From IMG/VR virus record IMGVR_UViG_3300024265_000199, positions 1-24,564 of that record: a DNA stretch of 24,564 nt. One strand, written 5' to 3'. Every line of letters begins with the position of its first letter. Position 1 is the first letter of the stretch. This document shows positions 6,281-13,933 of the stretch, piece after piece. The notes under the pieces are model-generated. The model searched no databases. It saw only the letters and a program-made list of their open reading frames with translations, and was not told the origin of the DNA. The translations under genes and the position numbers were made by a program. This DNA is from a virus.

Positions 6281-7542
6281 TGGACCCCATTGACATTGAT
6301 ATCCTTAAGTACCTCTCGAAGAGAGAGAATTACAATGCCCTCAAGGACACCATAACCAAGAGCTTATGCGTCAAGGAAGCTTGGCGTATGCTCGCCGACT
6401 ACGGAGCATTCTTCGATGCGCATCCAAGTGAGAACGCAATCACGTCCGACTTCATACTGTGGCAGAGACTCCAACGGCATCCTCATTGGAAACCCGAGGA
6501 AGCACGTGTTCAAGGCGCGATTGTTCAGAACATACTGGATCACCCGGAACCGCAACGTACTGCGTTCCTCGATAACATTAACCACTTGCGTACACAAGGA
6601 GCCTATCAAGGAATCGCTGATGCCATGGCAGCAGGAACTATGGGATCGAACGATGCAGAGGATGCGGCACGAAAGCTTATCCGTACCGACAGTACCGCTA
6701 ATGTGATGACGAGCTACACGCTCGACGATATAGCCACCTTGCAAGGCAAGGGTGGGTACTACTGGAGACTCGAAGACTTGAACAAGAGCCTCGGCCCACT
6801 GAGGAAAGGGGACTTCATAATTGTAGGCAAGAGACCAGAGGTAGGGGGCACATCGTTCCTTGTCTCGGAACTCTCTTTCATGCTGGAGCAGACAGATGGC
6901 AACGCGATTATCTTTAATAACGAAGAAGCACCAAACAAAGTTTACTCACGTATGGTGTCTTCTGCCCTTGGAGTCGATCACCGTAAGCTCCTCGGTGACA
7001 CTGGTCTATATCAAACTCAATACAACGCTTGGCTCGGCACGTCCCGATGGGACCTTGTCCACGATACGAATATGGACATCGGTTCATTGCATCGAGCCTT
7101 AGAGGATAGAGACTATGATCTCATTGGTATCAACGTCTTGCTTAAGGTCAAGGGAACAGGTGCAAAGGAAGATCATGATAAGTTCCAAGCACTTGGTGAA
7201 GAGTGTCGGCGTATATCGCAGAAGTATGGACCCGTCATCGCTATCGTACAAGCTGATCCTAGTGCTGAAGGCATGCAGTACATCCCCCAAGACCGCATCT
7301 ATAAATCTAAGACTGCGCTGCAAGGTGAAGCAGACGGACTGATCATGATCGGCACCGACGAGCTGATCAAGGACACAGTGCGGTACATACACGTGGCCAA
7401 GAACAAGCTACCACCTGCCATATGTACAGACACAAGGTTGAAGCACATACGTAGTGAAGTCAAGTTCGACTTCGATACGGGACGCTTCACTTCAGCCAAC
7501 TACAAGAAGAACAGCCGACCGGGTAAGAGGAAGACCAAGTAA
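6280..7542 (+). CDS. DnaB/gp4-like replicative helicase with altered Walker motifs
   Basis: 420 aa from ATG 6280 with AGGAGAC upstream. The N-terminal ~160 residues are helical (DnaB-N-like position). The RecA-like core begins at LGPLRKGDFIIVG. The P-loop reads GKRPEVGGTS (183-192): the usual lysine of G-x4-GK-T/S is Gly190. The hydrophobic Walker B strand reads DLIGINVLLKV, with Asn285 where family members have Asp. Other motifs remain: FNNEE (212-216, catalytic Glu region), IVQAD (H3-like Gln), SKTALQGEADG and the late KNK motif. Position between primase and polymerase fits a replication helicase. Either this protein hydrolyses ATP with unusual chemistry, serves as a non-motor loader/scaffold, or has been inactivated. 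No frameshift is present. Confidence 0.8.
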   Translation: MDPIDIDILKYLSKRENYNALKDTITKSLCVKEAWRMLADYGAFFDAHPSENAITSDFILWQRLQRHPHWKPEEARVQGAIVQNILDHPEPQRTAFLDNINHLRTQGAYQGIADAMAAGTMGSNDAEDAARKLIRTDSTANVMTSYTLDDIATLQGKGGYYWRLEDLNKSLGPLRKGDFIIVGKRPEVGGTSFLVSELSFMLEQTDGNAIIFNNEEAPNKVYSRMVSSALGVDHRKLLGDTGLYQTQYNAWLGTSRWDLVHDTNMDIGSLHRALEDRDYDLIGINVLLKVKGTGAKEDHDKFQALGEECRRISQKYGPVIAIVQADPSAEGMQYIPQDRIYKSKTALQGEADGLIMIGTDELIKDTVRYIHVAKNKLPPAICTDTRLKHIRSEVKFDFDTGRFTSANYKKNSRPGKRKTK

Positions 7543-9446
7543 TGGACATACCTTTTTGCGTAGATTTGGAGACCACAGTGAACGGTGGTCCCCAAGGTGA
7601 CAGCCCCGAAGCACACTGGCACAACAACAAGGTGCTGCTGTGCGGGTGGTACTGCGCCAAGCTGGGCAGCCCCATCCAGATAGACCCTACACCCCAGCGG
7701 CTAATGGATGCCATGGGTCATGTCATCAAGCAAGGCCATACCCCTGTCATCATAGCACACAACGCCAAGTTTGACATCAAGCACTTGATGCAGTACCGCA
7801 GTGATGACACGTGGACCAAGGTTAAGGTGTGGGACACCATGACTTGGCAGTACCGACACAGCGGACACGACGACAAGTTCATCAGCTTGGATGCACTGTG
7901 CTCAATGAACAACGTCAACTTTAAGAAGACGTTGGACCTCGGCGCATTGCTCGACAGCGGTGTGAAGATGGAAGACATACCCATCGACGACCTGAAGACG
8001 TACTTACGTGGGGATGTGAAAGCATTGGTTGATCTGCATGCCCTCCAGCTTGCTGACGCTACGTACGACATGGACTACATCATCCCGCTATCCTCAATGG
8101 AACTCAACGGGTTGTACGTGGACCAGAAACTCTGGCACCATGCGTTCATGAAGAATGATATCCAAGTGAAGCAGCAAGAGAAAACAATGCAAGACCACAT
8201 CATGCAATGCTGCGAGTGGGTGAATGATGGCAGCCCTGTCATACCGGCTGACTTCACTGACACTGTGGGACTCAAGTCCAAGTACGTCAAGGCGTTCAGT
8301 CGCCGGACGCTGTCGTTCCTATGGACGGGGGTACCAGCTCAGCTACCCATCACAGCCAAGTGGAAGCTCGGGTACAAGGACGGGTTCACCCCGTACTACC
8401 GTACGCCTCAGATACCACCCCACTTCAAGAACCCGACCAACCTCGGGTACGTCATCGACGACCCGGTACTCAAGGCTGACGGGAGCTGGATATCCAAGTG
8501 CGTGCAACTGCACCGGCATGCTGCCAAGGTGGTGAGTACGTACCTCACCCCATTCTGGGAGAGTATGCAGTGCCAGAACCGTACCGTCCACCCGAAATTG
8601 AACACGACAGCCACGTGGACAGGGCGTTTGAGTAGCTCCGGACCCAACGGGCAAAACATTCCTGAAGAAGTACGGAACTTAATCACGAGTCCGGTGTCTA
8701 ACACTGTGTATGAGATAGATTTTAAGCAGTTGGAAATGGTAGCGGTAGCTTGCGTATCGGGTTGCCCCACCATGATCGCCGCCTTGAACAGAGGCGACGA
8801 CCTGCACTATCTGTCCGGCAAGACGGTTATGGGGTGGAACACACCCGCTGACATGACAGACAGTGATCGCAAGATCGTGAAGGCTGTCAACTTCGGAGTA
8901 CTGTATGGTGGCAAGGCAGCAGGGTTGGCCAAGTCAACCGGCGTAGCCAAGGCCAAGGTCCAACGGATCATTGATTCATTCTACACCACGTACCCCGGAG
9001 TGGGTAAGTGGCAGATGAAGATGTTCGAAGATGTGGTTGACAACATGTACCCATATCGAATCACTCAAGGAGTACAACAGTATGCCTCTATGTACACGCT
9101 GCCCCTATCGGGACGCTTGTTCAAGTTCGTCGAAGGAGAAGCACCAAGGTGGGTCCAACGCAAAACAGGAAGACCGTTCTCGTTCAGCCCCACCCACACC
9201 AGCAACTATCCCATCCAAGGATTCGCTGGCGGGGATATAGTTATGTATGCTCTGTCATGGCTTTGGCGTAACCAAAGCCTCATGAGATTTATACTTACAG
9301 TACATGATAGTATAATCATAGAGAGTTCTCTGTCAGAGTCCCATGTTCAAGACCTCGTAGATCAGATGTGCGTAGCAACACAAGCACACTTCAACCTTCC
9401 TGTCAGTCTGCACTGTGATGTGGACGGCGGGACACATTGGAAGTAG
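7542..9446 (+). CDS. Family A DNA polymerase with 3'-5' exonuclease
   Basis: 634 aa, starting at an ATG that shares a base with the helicase stop (TAATG). The N-terminal DEDD proofreading domain has VDLET (D8, E10), AHNAKFDIKHL, and YLRGDVKALVD. The polymerase domain shows motif A DFKQLEMVAVA (D393), motif B KIVKAVNFGVLYGG and motif C VHDS (H588-D589). Motif B has Phe at the dNTP/ddNTP-selectivity position (E. coli Pol I F762 type; T7 has Tyr). Length is close to T7 gp5 (about 700 aa) and all catalytic residues appear intact, so it should be the phage replicase. A short AT-richer patch occurs at about 9235-9330 but does not break the frame. Confidence 0.92.
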   Translation: MDIPFCVDLETTVNGGPQGDSPEAHWHNNKVLLCGWYCAKLGSPIQIDPTPQRLMDAMGHVIKQGHTPVIIAHNAKFDIKHLMQYRSDDTWTKVKVWDTMTWQYRHSGHDDKFISLDALCSMNNVNFKKTLDLGALLDSGVKMEDIPIDDLKTYLRGDVKALVDLHALQLADATYDMDYIIPLSSMELNGLYVDQKLWHHAFMKNDIQVKQQEKTMQDHIMQCCEWVNDGSPVIPADFTDTVGLKSKYVKAFSRRTLSFLWTGVPAQLPITAKWKLGYKDGFTPYYRTPQIPPHFKNPTNLGYVIDDPVLKADGSWISKCVQLHRHAAKVVSTYLTPFWESMQCQNRTVHPKLNTTATWTGRLSSSGPNGQNIPEEVRNLITSPVSNTVYEIDFKQLEMVAVACVSGCPTMIAALNRGDDLHYLSGKTVMGWNTPADMTDSDRKIVKAVNFGVLYGGKAAGLAKSTGVAKAKVQRIIDSFYTTYPGVGKWQMKMFEDVVDNMYPYRITQGVQQYASMYTLPLSGRLFKFVEGEAPRWVQRKTGRPFSFSPTHTSNYPIQGFAGGDIVMYALSWLWRNQSLMRFILTVHDSIIIESSLSESHVQDLVDQMCVATQAHFNLPVSLHCDVDGGTHWK

Positions 9447-9458
9447 GAGTATTATTCA

Positions 9459-10031
9459 ATGGCACAACCCAACGCAACAGCAACACATGTCATCAAGGGC
9501 GTAGTAGATAGCGTCTTCACCAAGCAAGTCACGACTCGCTTCGGTGACAAGCAAGTCCATCACGCCAAGGTAGATAGCATCGAGTTCAGCACAGGCTTCA
9601 AGCAAGTCGTGCAAGCCGGTGAAGTTATCAATCTACCTGTCGCATGGCAGTACGGTAACTGGCAGTACGTCGAGACACCTGACGCACTGCGGGACACCTT
9701 GCCCATGGTGACGGCAGCCGAGACGGCAGCAGCAGCACCAGCAGCAAGCGGTGGTGGTGGTAGTGGTGGCCAGAAGAAGGGATACGGTAAGTTCCCGGTT
9801 GACCCACTGGATGGCCAGATGTCTATCATCAGGCAGAACAGCATGAACCGTGCGGTTGAGATCCTTGAGAACATGATGACGGCATCCCCGGCACTGTTCG
9901 CACCCAAGGATGAAGCGGAGTACCTCAAGAAGTTGATCGAGGTAGCACTCACGGTCACTGACTTCAACTCGGGTCAGGATATCATGCAGCTTAAGGCAGC
10001 ACAAGCGGCCAACCTTGCGGCAGCAGCGTAA
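9459..10031 (+). CDS. Probable ssDNA-binding protein (OB-fold-like)
   Basis: 190 aa, ATG 9459 with TAGGAG upstream. The N-terminal ~75 residues (HVIKGVVDSVFTKQVTTRFG, then DKQVHHAKVDSIEF) show the alternating strand pattern of an OB fold. There follow an Ala/Gly-rich linker (about residues 87-107, polyA then GGGGSGG) and a helical C-terminal domain ending in a polyalanine stretch. Location directly after the polymerase and before a recombination nuclease is typical for a phage SSB. It lacks the acidic C-terminal tail of T7 gp2.5 and E. coli SSB, so the assignment rests on fold pattern and context. Confidence 0.5.
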   Translation: MAQPNATATHVIKGVVDSVFTKQVTTRFGDKQVHHAKVDSIEFSTGFKQVVQAGEVINLPVAWQYGNWQYVETPDALRDTLPMVTAAETAAAAPAASGGGGSGGQKKGYGKFPVDPLDGQMSIIRQNSMNRAVEILENMMTASPALFAPKDEAEYLKKLIEVALTVTDFNSGQDIMQLKAAQAANLAAAA

Positions 10032-10321
10032 TGGGTAAGCCAACCAAAGCGCAGAAAGACCGGCAAGTCAAGGCCGTGGAACCTGTGAAGGACCCGGAGA
10101 CGGGTGTGTATGTCAGTCGTATGAGAGACGAAGACAAGGCACCCGAAGACAGAAAACTCTTGGCCTTCAAAGGTGCGTTCGAGTGCCAGATGACACCGCA
10201 AGGTGCGCTGGCTATCTTGGAAATGGTACCCGATGTGGGTAACAAGAACAAGGGACTGCCTATTCCCACTATCCGTCGGTTCATAGCCAACGGTGTGTGG
10301 GCTGAAGTAGTCATCAAGTAG
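10031..10321 (+). CDS. Hypothetical protein (96 aa)
   Basis: ATG 10031 shares a base with the upstream stop (TAATG). The N-terminal ~40 residues are Lys/Asp/Glu rich and probably disordered (GKPTKAQKDRQVKAVEPVKD). The rest (FECQMTPQGALAILEMVPDV ... IPTIRRFIANGVWAEVVIK) looks folded. It sits between the probable SSB and the Cas4-like nuclease, consistent with a small recombination or replication accessory, but no family is recognised. Confidence 0.65.
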   Translation: MGKPTKAQKDRQVKAVEPVKDPETGVYVSRMRDEDKAPEDRKLLAFKGAFECQMTPQGALAILEMVPDVGNKNKGLPIPTIRRFIANGVWAEVVIK

Positions 10322-10322
10322 C

Positions 10323-11225
10323 ATGCCAGCCATCGAAACACTGAGCAAGGATATCTACACCATCCTTGATCAGCGAGTGCAGCATGCGCCTAACTCTGAG
10401 CTTGCCGCTGCCTATGCCATGCGCATAGGTGGCGAGCTTGCCAAGTCCACGCTCCCACGTAACAGGCCCCGAGAGAAGGGCAAGATGTGGGCGTCGGACC
10501 TTGGTAAGACTTGCTTGCGCCAAGCTTGGTACAACTTCAACGCACCGCAGTACGGTGAGCCTCTCAATGGGCAGACCAAGTTCAAGTTCCTATATGGGAA
10601 CCTGATTGAAGAGGCAGTGCTGTACCTTGCCGAAGAGGCAGGGCACACCGTCACCCACCCGCAGTACAGGGTGGAGCATACCGTCAACTCTGATTGGAAG
10701 ATCAGTGGTAAGATAGATGGTTGCATTGACGGCACACTGATGGACGTGAAGAGTACGTCCAGCTTTGGGTTCAAGCGGTATAAGGATGGGATCAACGCAA
10801 CGAACGATTCGTTCGGCTACCGGTTCCAACTCGGGTACTACAAGGGGTTCAACGACATAACCCCGGCTCCCAAAGATACAGTGGGGTTCGTTTGGATTGA
10901 CAAGCAGAATGGGCACATCAAATACACACCGTGTAGTGTGCCATCACGTTCTGTTATCACCGCTAAAGCTGCGCAAATTATCACCGCAATTGACAAGACA
11001 GAGGATGACGTGCTTCGTGGATACACCACTGAGCCGTACGGCAAATCAGGTAACATGAAATTACGTGTCGGCTGTTCGTACTGTCCTTATAAAGAGCGAT
11101 GCTACAAGGACTCTAACCATGGCAAGGGCTTGCGTACGTTCCTATACAATCAGGGACCGATCAGCTTCGCGGAAGTAGCGAGGGAGCCTAAGACACAGGA
11201 GATAACACGTGGACAAATCGCTTAA
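10323..11225 (+). CDS. PD-(D/E)XK nuclease, Cas4/RecB-like with Fe-S cysteines
   Basis: 300 aa. The nuclease core is visible as GKIDG (Asp132) followed by LMDVKS (D141, K143), the D...D-x-K arrangement of RecB/Cas4-type nucleases, with YRFQLGYYKGF as the downstream Gln/Tyr motif. One cysteine near the N-terminus (C64, in TCLRQAWY) and three near the C-terminus (C251, C254, C260 in CSYCPYKERC) match the four-Cys 4Fe-4S cluster layout of Cas4 and AddB. There is no CRISPR nearby, so the likely role is DNA end resection in phage recombination or nucleotide scavenging from host DNA. The upstream stop lies 1 nt before its ATG. Confidence 0.85.
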   Translation: MPAIETLSKDIYTILDQRVQHAPNSELAAAYAMRIGGELAKSTLPRNRPREKGKMWASDLGKTCLRQAWYNFNAPQYGEPLNGQTKFKFLYGNLIEEAVLYLAEEAGHTVTHPQYRVEHTVNSDWKISGKIDGCIDGTLMDVKSTSSFGFKRYKDGINATNDSFGYRFQLGYYKGFNDITPAPKDTVGFVWIDKQNGHIKYTPCSVPSRSVITAKAAQIITAIDKTEDDVLRGYTTEPYGKSGNMKLRVGCSYCPYKERCYKDSNHGKGLRTFLYNQGPISFAEVAREPKTQEITRGQIA

Positions 11226-11646
11226 GTACTACCTTGCTGGACCCATGACAGGGTACCCGCAGTTCAACATACCATTGTTCGACCAAGTCACGGCAGTGCT
11301 GCGTGGCCAAGAGTACACCATCGTGTCACCGGCAGAACGGGACACGTACGAGACACGTCTCGGTGCCCTTGCCTCATTGACAGGCAGCCATGATGACCTC
11401 GCCATTGCGGAGACGTATGGTGACATGCTGGCCCGTGACATGAAGATTCTCGCCGATGAAGTGGATGGTATCATCTTGCTTCCCTTCTGGTACAACTCCA
11501 ATGGAGCACGTACTGAAGCATACATTGGCTTGATGACGGGTTGCGTCTTTGGGTATTATAATCAGGGCAAGGCTGAGCCTTTCCCTCTCGATCAAGTTGC
11601 AGGAGTAGTAGCCAGTGCCCTTACCGACAAGTTCCAAAGAACGTAA
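11209..11646 (+). CDS. DUF4406 protein (2-deoxyribosyltransferase-like)
   Basis: 145 aa, GTG start 11209 with AGGAGA 7 nt upstream; no better ATG exists before the conserved N-terminus. The protein begins KYYLAGPMTGYPQFNIPLFD, the hallmark of DUF4406, which is related to nucleoside 2-deoxyribosyltransferases, and contains VDGIILLPFWYNSNGARTEA, the matching C-terminal part of the nucleotide-binding fold. It overlaps the nuclease gene by 17 nt and the next gene by 32 nt. A role in nucleotide metabolism is probable from family relationship, but the exact reaction is not known. Confidence 0.8.
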   Translation: MDKSLKYYLAGPMTGYPQFNIPLFDQVTAVLRGQEYTIVSPAERDTYETRLGALASLTGSHDDLAIAETYGDMLARDMKILADEVDGIILLPFWYNSNGARTEAYIGLMTGCVFGYYNQGKAEPFPLDQVAGVVASALTDKFQRT

Positions 11647-12013
11647 GCAAATACCCATCTTCAGTGGGTTCCTCTCGTACTTCCCTGATGCAGTGGCAGC
11701 CGTGGCGGCGCACTCGTTCCAAAGCAACGAGCAGCACAACCCCGGTGAGCCCTTGCATTGGGCAAGGGAGAAGTCAACGGACCAGCTTGACGCTCTCGCT
11801 CGCCACTTGACTGAGTTGGCCATGCTCGGGGAGAACCCCCGGCTATCCGTGAAGATTCAGTTACTCAAGGCCATAGTGTGGCGTGCAATGGCTGAGTTGC
11901 AACTGACATTGGAAGAGTGGTTCAGGTTCACAAAGAAGACCCTTGCCGATGGTGACGTACGCAAGTACGGTGCTGTGTCCGACGAGTACCAACAGACGGG
12001 CGACATGTCGTGA
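11615..12013 (+). CDS. DUF5664-like putative dATP/dGTP diphosphohydrolase
   Basis: 132 aa, GTG start with AGGAG 9 nt upstream. The segment FSGFLSYFPDAVAAVAAHSF, NEQHNPGEPLHWAREKSTDQ and DALARHL resembles the DUF5664 / dATP-dGTP diphosphohydrolase N-terminal domain widespread in phages: an all-helical protein with conserved His, Glu and Asp that bind metal. The C-terminus is helical (KAIVWRAMAELQLTLEEWF). Being next to the DUF4406 gene supports a shared nucleotide-pool function. Family assignment is from memory of the motif; enzymatic activity is inferred. Confidence 0.62.
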   Translation: MPLPTSSKERKQIPIFSGFLSYFPDAVAAVAAHSFQSNEQHNPGEPLHWAREKSTDQLDALARHLTELAMLGENPRLSVKIQLLKAIVWRAMAELQLTLEEWFRFTKKTLADGDVRKYGAVSDEYQQTGDMS

Positions 12014-12501
12014 GACGTGGTCGCCGACGCAGTGGCATGAGGTCCGGTCTTGAAGACCGGATAGCCAAGGACTTAGATGATGCAGACGTTAAGTATGAGT
12101 ACGAGTCGATCCAATTGGAGTACGACGAATGCTTACGTAAAAACCTTGCACGATGTGGTGATTGTCAAAGCAAGAACCTATTGCGGACAGGTTGGTACAC
12201 GCCCGATTTTGTTCTGGATTCTGGGCTCGTCATTGAGACCAAGGGTTACTTCGATGCGGCTGATCGCAGAAAGATGCTCGCAGTCATCGAACACCATCCG
12301 GATCTCACCATCGTTCTACTCTTCGAACGTGACAACAAGATCAGAAAGAACAGCAAGAATCGTTACTCGGATTGGTGCTTGAAGAACGGCATCGACTATT
12401 CAATCGGAGAACTGAAACCGGAGTGGCTGAGCTATGTCAAGCCGACTGACGCGGGAACTGAACATAACAGCAATAGCAATGAGGGCGACTCGAATGGCTA
12501 A
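12010..12501 (+). CDS. T7-like endonuclease I (Holliday junction resolvase)
   Basis: 163 aa, GTG start overlapping the previous stop (GTGA). The layout matches T7 gp3: basic N-terminus then RSGLED (E15), YTPDF (D66), VIETKG (E76, K78) and the C-terminal YSDWCLKNGIDYSIGELKPEW, equivalent to T7's YGEFCEKHGIKF region. The PD-(D/E)XK residues are all present. The enzyme resolves branched DNA before packaging. Compared with T7 gp3 there is an insertion just before TPDF with cysteines (C40 region, CGDC at about 50-53), possibly a small zinc knuckle. The 3' end overlaps the next gene by 8 nt. Confidence 0.88.
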   Translation: MRRGRRRSGMRSGLEDRIAKDLDDADVKYEYESIQLEYDECLRKNLARCGDCQSKNLLRTGWYTPDFVLDSGLVIETKGYFDAADRRKMLAVIEHHPDLTIVLLFERDNKIRKNSKNRYSDWCLKNGIDYSIGELKPEWLSYVKPTDAGTEHNSNSNEGDSNG

Positions 12502-12739
12502 GAGAAAGGCAATACACAGACGCATGTGGTTAGCACCCAATGACTGTGACTCCATGGCATCGGTGAAGTACACCATCGACAGCTACTCCGACCAAGGGGA
12601 AATGGAAATCAGCATCGCTGACTGCTACAAGACGATCAACTTAACACTGAACAATCGAGCAGACCAACGCAAGATTCAAAAGCTGATTGACTTCCTCAAG
12701 GAAGCAATCGAAGTACATGTGCAGGAGCGCAACGCATGA
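12494..12739 (+). CDS. Hypothetical protein (81 aa)
   Basis: The frame is open from about 12434, but ATG 12494 with GAGGG 8 nt upstream gives a short overlap with endonuclease I and is preferred. The N-terminus is basic (AKRKAIHRRMW), the middle β-like (SVKYTIDSYSDQGEMEISIA), the C-terminus helical (KIQKLIDFLKEAIEVHVQ). No family recognised. ATGA overlap with the next gene supports coupled expression. Confidence 0.65.
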   Translation: MAKRKAIHRRMWLAPNDCDSMASVKYTIDSYSDQGEMEISIADCYKTINLTLNNRADQRKIQKLIDFLKEAIEVHVQERNA

Positions 12740-13500
12740 GAAAGAAACACAACATGAGGATACTGACGTTGGATATCGAGACGATGTACGCCATCGTGCA
12801 CACTTGGTCTCTGTTCCCCAACTTCATCAGTCCTAACGATGTGATCGCACCGGGCTACACCCTGTGTTGGGCAGCCCGATGGGAGTTCGAACGTGAAGTC
12901 ATGTTCGGACGGATGGACACAGCCGCAGGGTTGGAGAATATCTGGGCTCTATTGGACGAGGCTGATGCAGTAGTCACGTACAATGGCAAGTCCTTCGACA
13001 TGAAGCACTTGAACAAAGACTTCGCAGTGGCAGACCTACCACCCCCGTCATCGTACCACAACATCGACCTATATCAGACGGTGAAGCGTCGGTTCAAGTT
13101 CCAGTCCAACAAGCTGGACTTCGTAGCACCTGCCCTTGGGCTGGGCCGCAAGGTCAAGCACCCCGGCATGGAACTGTGGGACAAGGTGCGAGCCGACGAT
13201 CCCAAAGCGTGGCGTTTGATGGAACGGTACAACAAGGGTGACGTGGTGTTGACACAAAAGTTATACCATCGCATCTTGCCGTGGATAGTGGACCACCCCA
13301 ATGTGGGCCTCTGGGTAGAGAACACTGGCAAGCCGGTGTGCACCCACTGTGGATCGAAAGACTTGCAGAACAAGGGCAACCAGTATAACACCAAGGTCGC
13401 ATCGTACAAGCGGTACAAGTGCCGGAACTGTGGCACCCAGTTACGTAGCCGCTTCACCACTCGACCGAGGGATCACACCCTCTTGACGAATACGCTCTAA
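12736..13500 (+). CDS. DEDD (RNase H-like) exonuclease with C-terminal zinc ribbon
   Basis: 254 aa. The N-terminus ILTLDIET (D13, E15), the second motif VVTYNGKSFDMKHL and the third YNKGDVVLTQ are the acidic motifs of a 3'-5' exonuclease / YprB-like RNase H superfamily domain. The C-terminal 45 residues add a zinc ribbon: CTHCGSKD and CRNCGTQ separated by a short loop, likely for nucleic-acid binding. This domain pair occurs in many phages; substrate (DNA or RNA) is not established. A second Met (codon 7, ATG 12754) could be the start, but the ATGA overlap favours 12736. Confidence 0.8.
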   Translation: MRKKHNMRILTLDIETMYAIVHTWSLFPNFISPNDVIAPGYTLCWAARWEFEREVMFGRMDTAAGLENIWALLDEADAVVTYNGKSFDMKHLNKDFAVADLPPPSSYHNIDLYQTVKRRFKFQSNKLDFVAPALGLGRKVKHPGMELWDKVRADDPKAWRLMERYNKGDVVLTQKLYHRILPWIVDHPNVGLWVENTGKPVCTHCGSKDLQNKGNQYNTKVASYKRYKCRNCGTQLRSRFTTRPRDHTLLTNTL

Positions 13501-13649
13501 TGACCCCCGTCGAGAATCAACTGGAGATCCTTGCGGAGTGGGATGTCGATGCACTCGTTGAGTGCCTCGGCCTCACCACTGAAGAGATCCTCGCCGTACC
13601 CGAGTTCAAGGCTCGTGCGGTGGAGTGGATCGAAGAGAACGCTATATGA
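13500..13649 (+). CDS. Hypothetical small protein (49 aa)
   Basis: ATG 13500 shares a base with the exonuclease stop (TAATG); stop 13647-13649 overlaps the next ATG (ATGA). The product (MTPVENQLEILAEWDVDALV, continuing ECLGLTTEEILAVPEFKARA) is acidic and all-helical, resembling a small adaptor-type fold. Too short for family recognition. Real-gene status is supported by perfect coupling to both neighbours. Confidence 0.6.
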   Translation: MTPVENQLEILAEWDVDALVECLGLTTEEILAVPEFKARAVEWIEENAI

Positions 13650-13933
13650 GTGGTAACGTAGTCAAAGGCATGCAGGTGGGCTCCCTTGAGGGGGTCCACC
13701 ATGACGAGTACACGGTGAAGAACCTCGACTTCAGTGTCAACCTACCTGACCACATCAAGAGAAGTTGTACCAAGAAAGAGCAGCAAGACTACTTGCTGCA
13801 CGTGGCAGCCAATGAGCTGGCGCGGATCATCATTGAGTTGGACGGGGTGTTCACTATAGACACCCGGTACGATATCAATACGCACAACACCGAGGTAGGC
13901 CACCGCATGAAAGTGCTGGTGATAAAGAAATGA
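13646..13933 (+). CDS. Hypothetical protein (95 aa)
   Basis: The frame opens at GTG 13625, but ATG 13646 in the ATGA overlap is the likely start. The product begins MSGNVVKGMQVGSLEGVHHD and is followed by an amphipathic helical region (CTKKEQQDYLLHVAANELAR) and β-like C-terminus (HRMKVLVIKK). No recognised motif. The stop again overlaps a following ATG at 13930. Confidence 0.65.
   Translation: MSGNVVKGMQVGSLEGVHHDEYTVKNLDFSVNLPDHIKRSCTKKEQQDYLLHVAANELARIIIELDGVFTIDTRYDINTHNTEVGHRMKVLVIKK

Noticed and set aside
9262-9278. CTTTGG-CCAAAG stem in the polymerase gene as a regulatory hairpin
   Set aside because: Only 6 bp, inside conserved coding sequence, no T run; expected by chance.
10323-11225. 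Cas4-like nuclease as part of a CRISPR system
   Set aside because: No repeat array or other cas gene is visible; such nucleases are common phage recombination enzymes.
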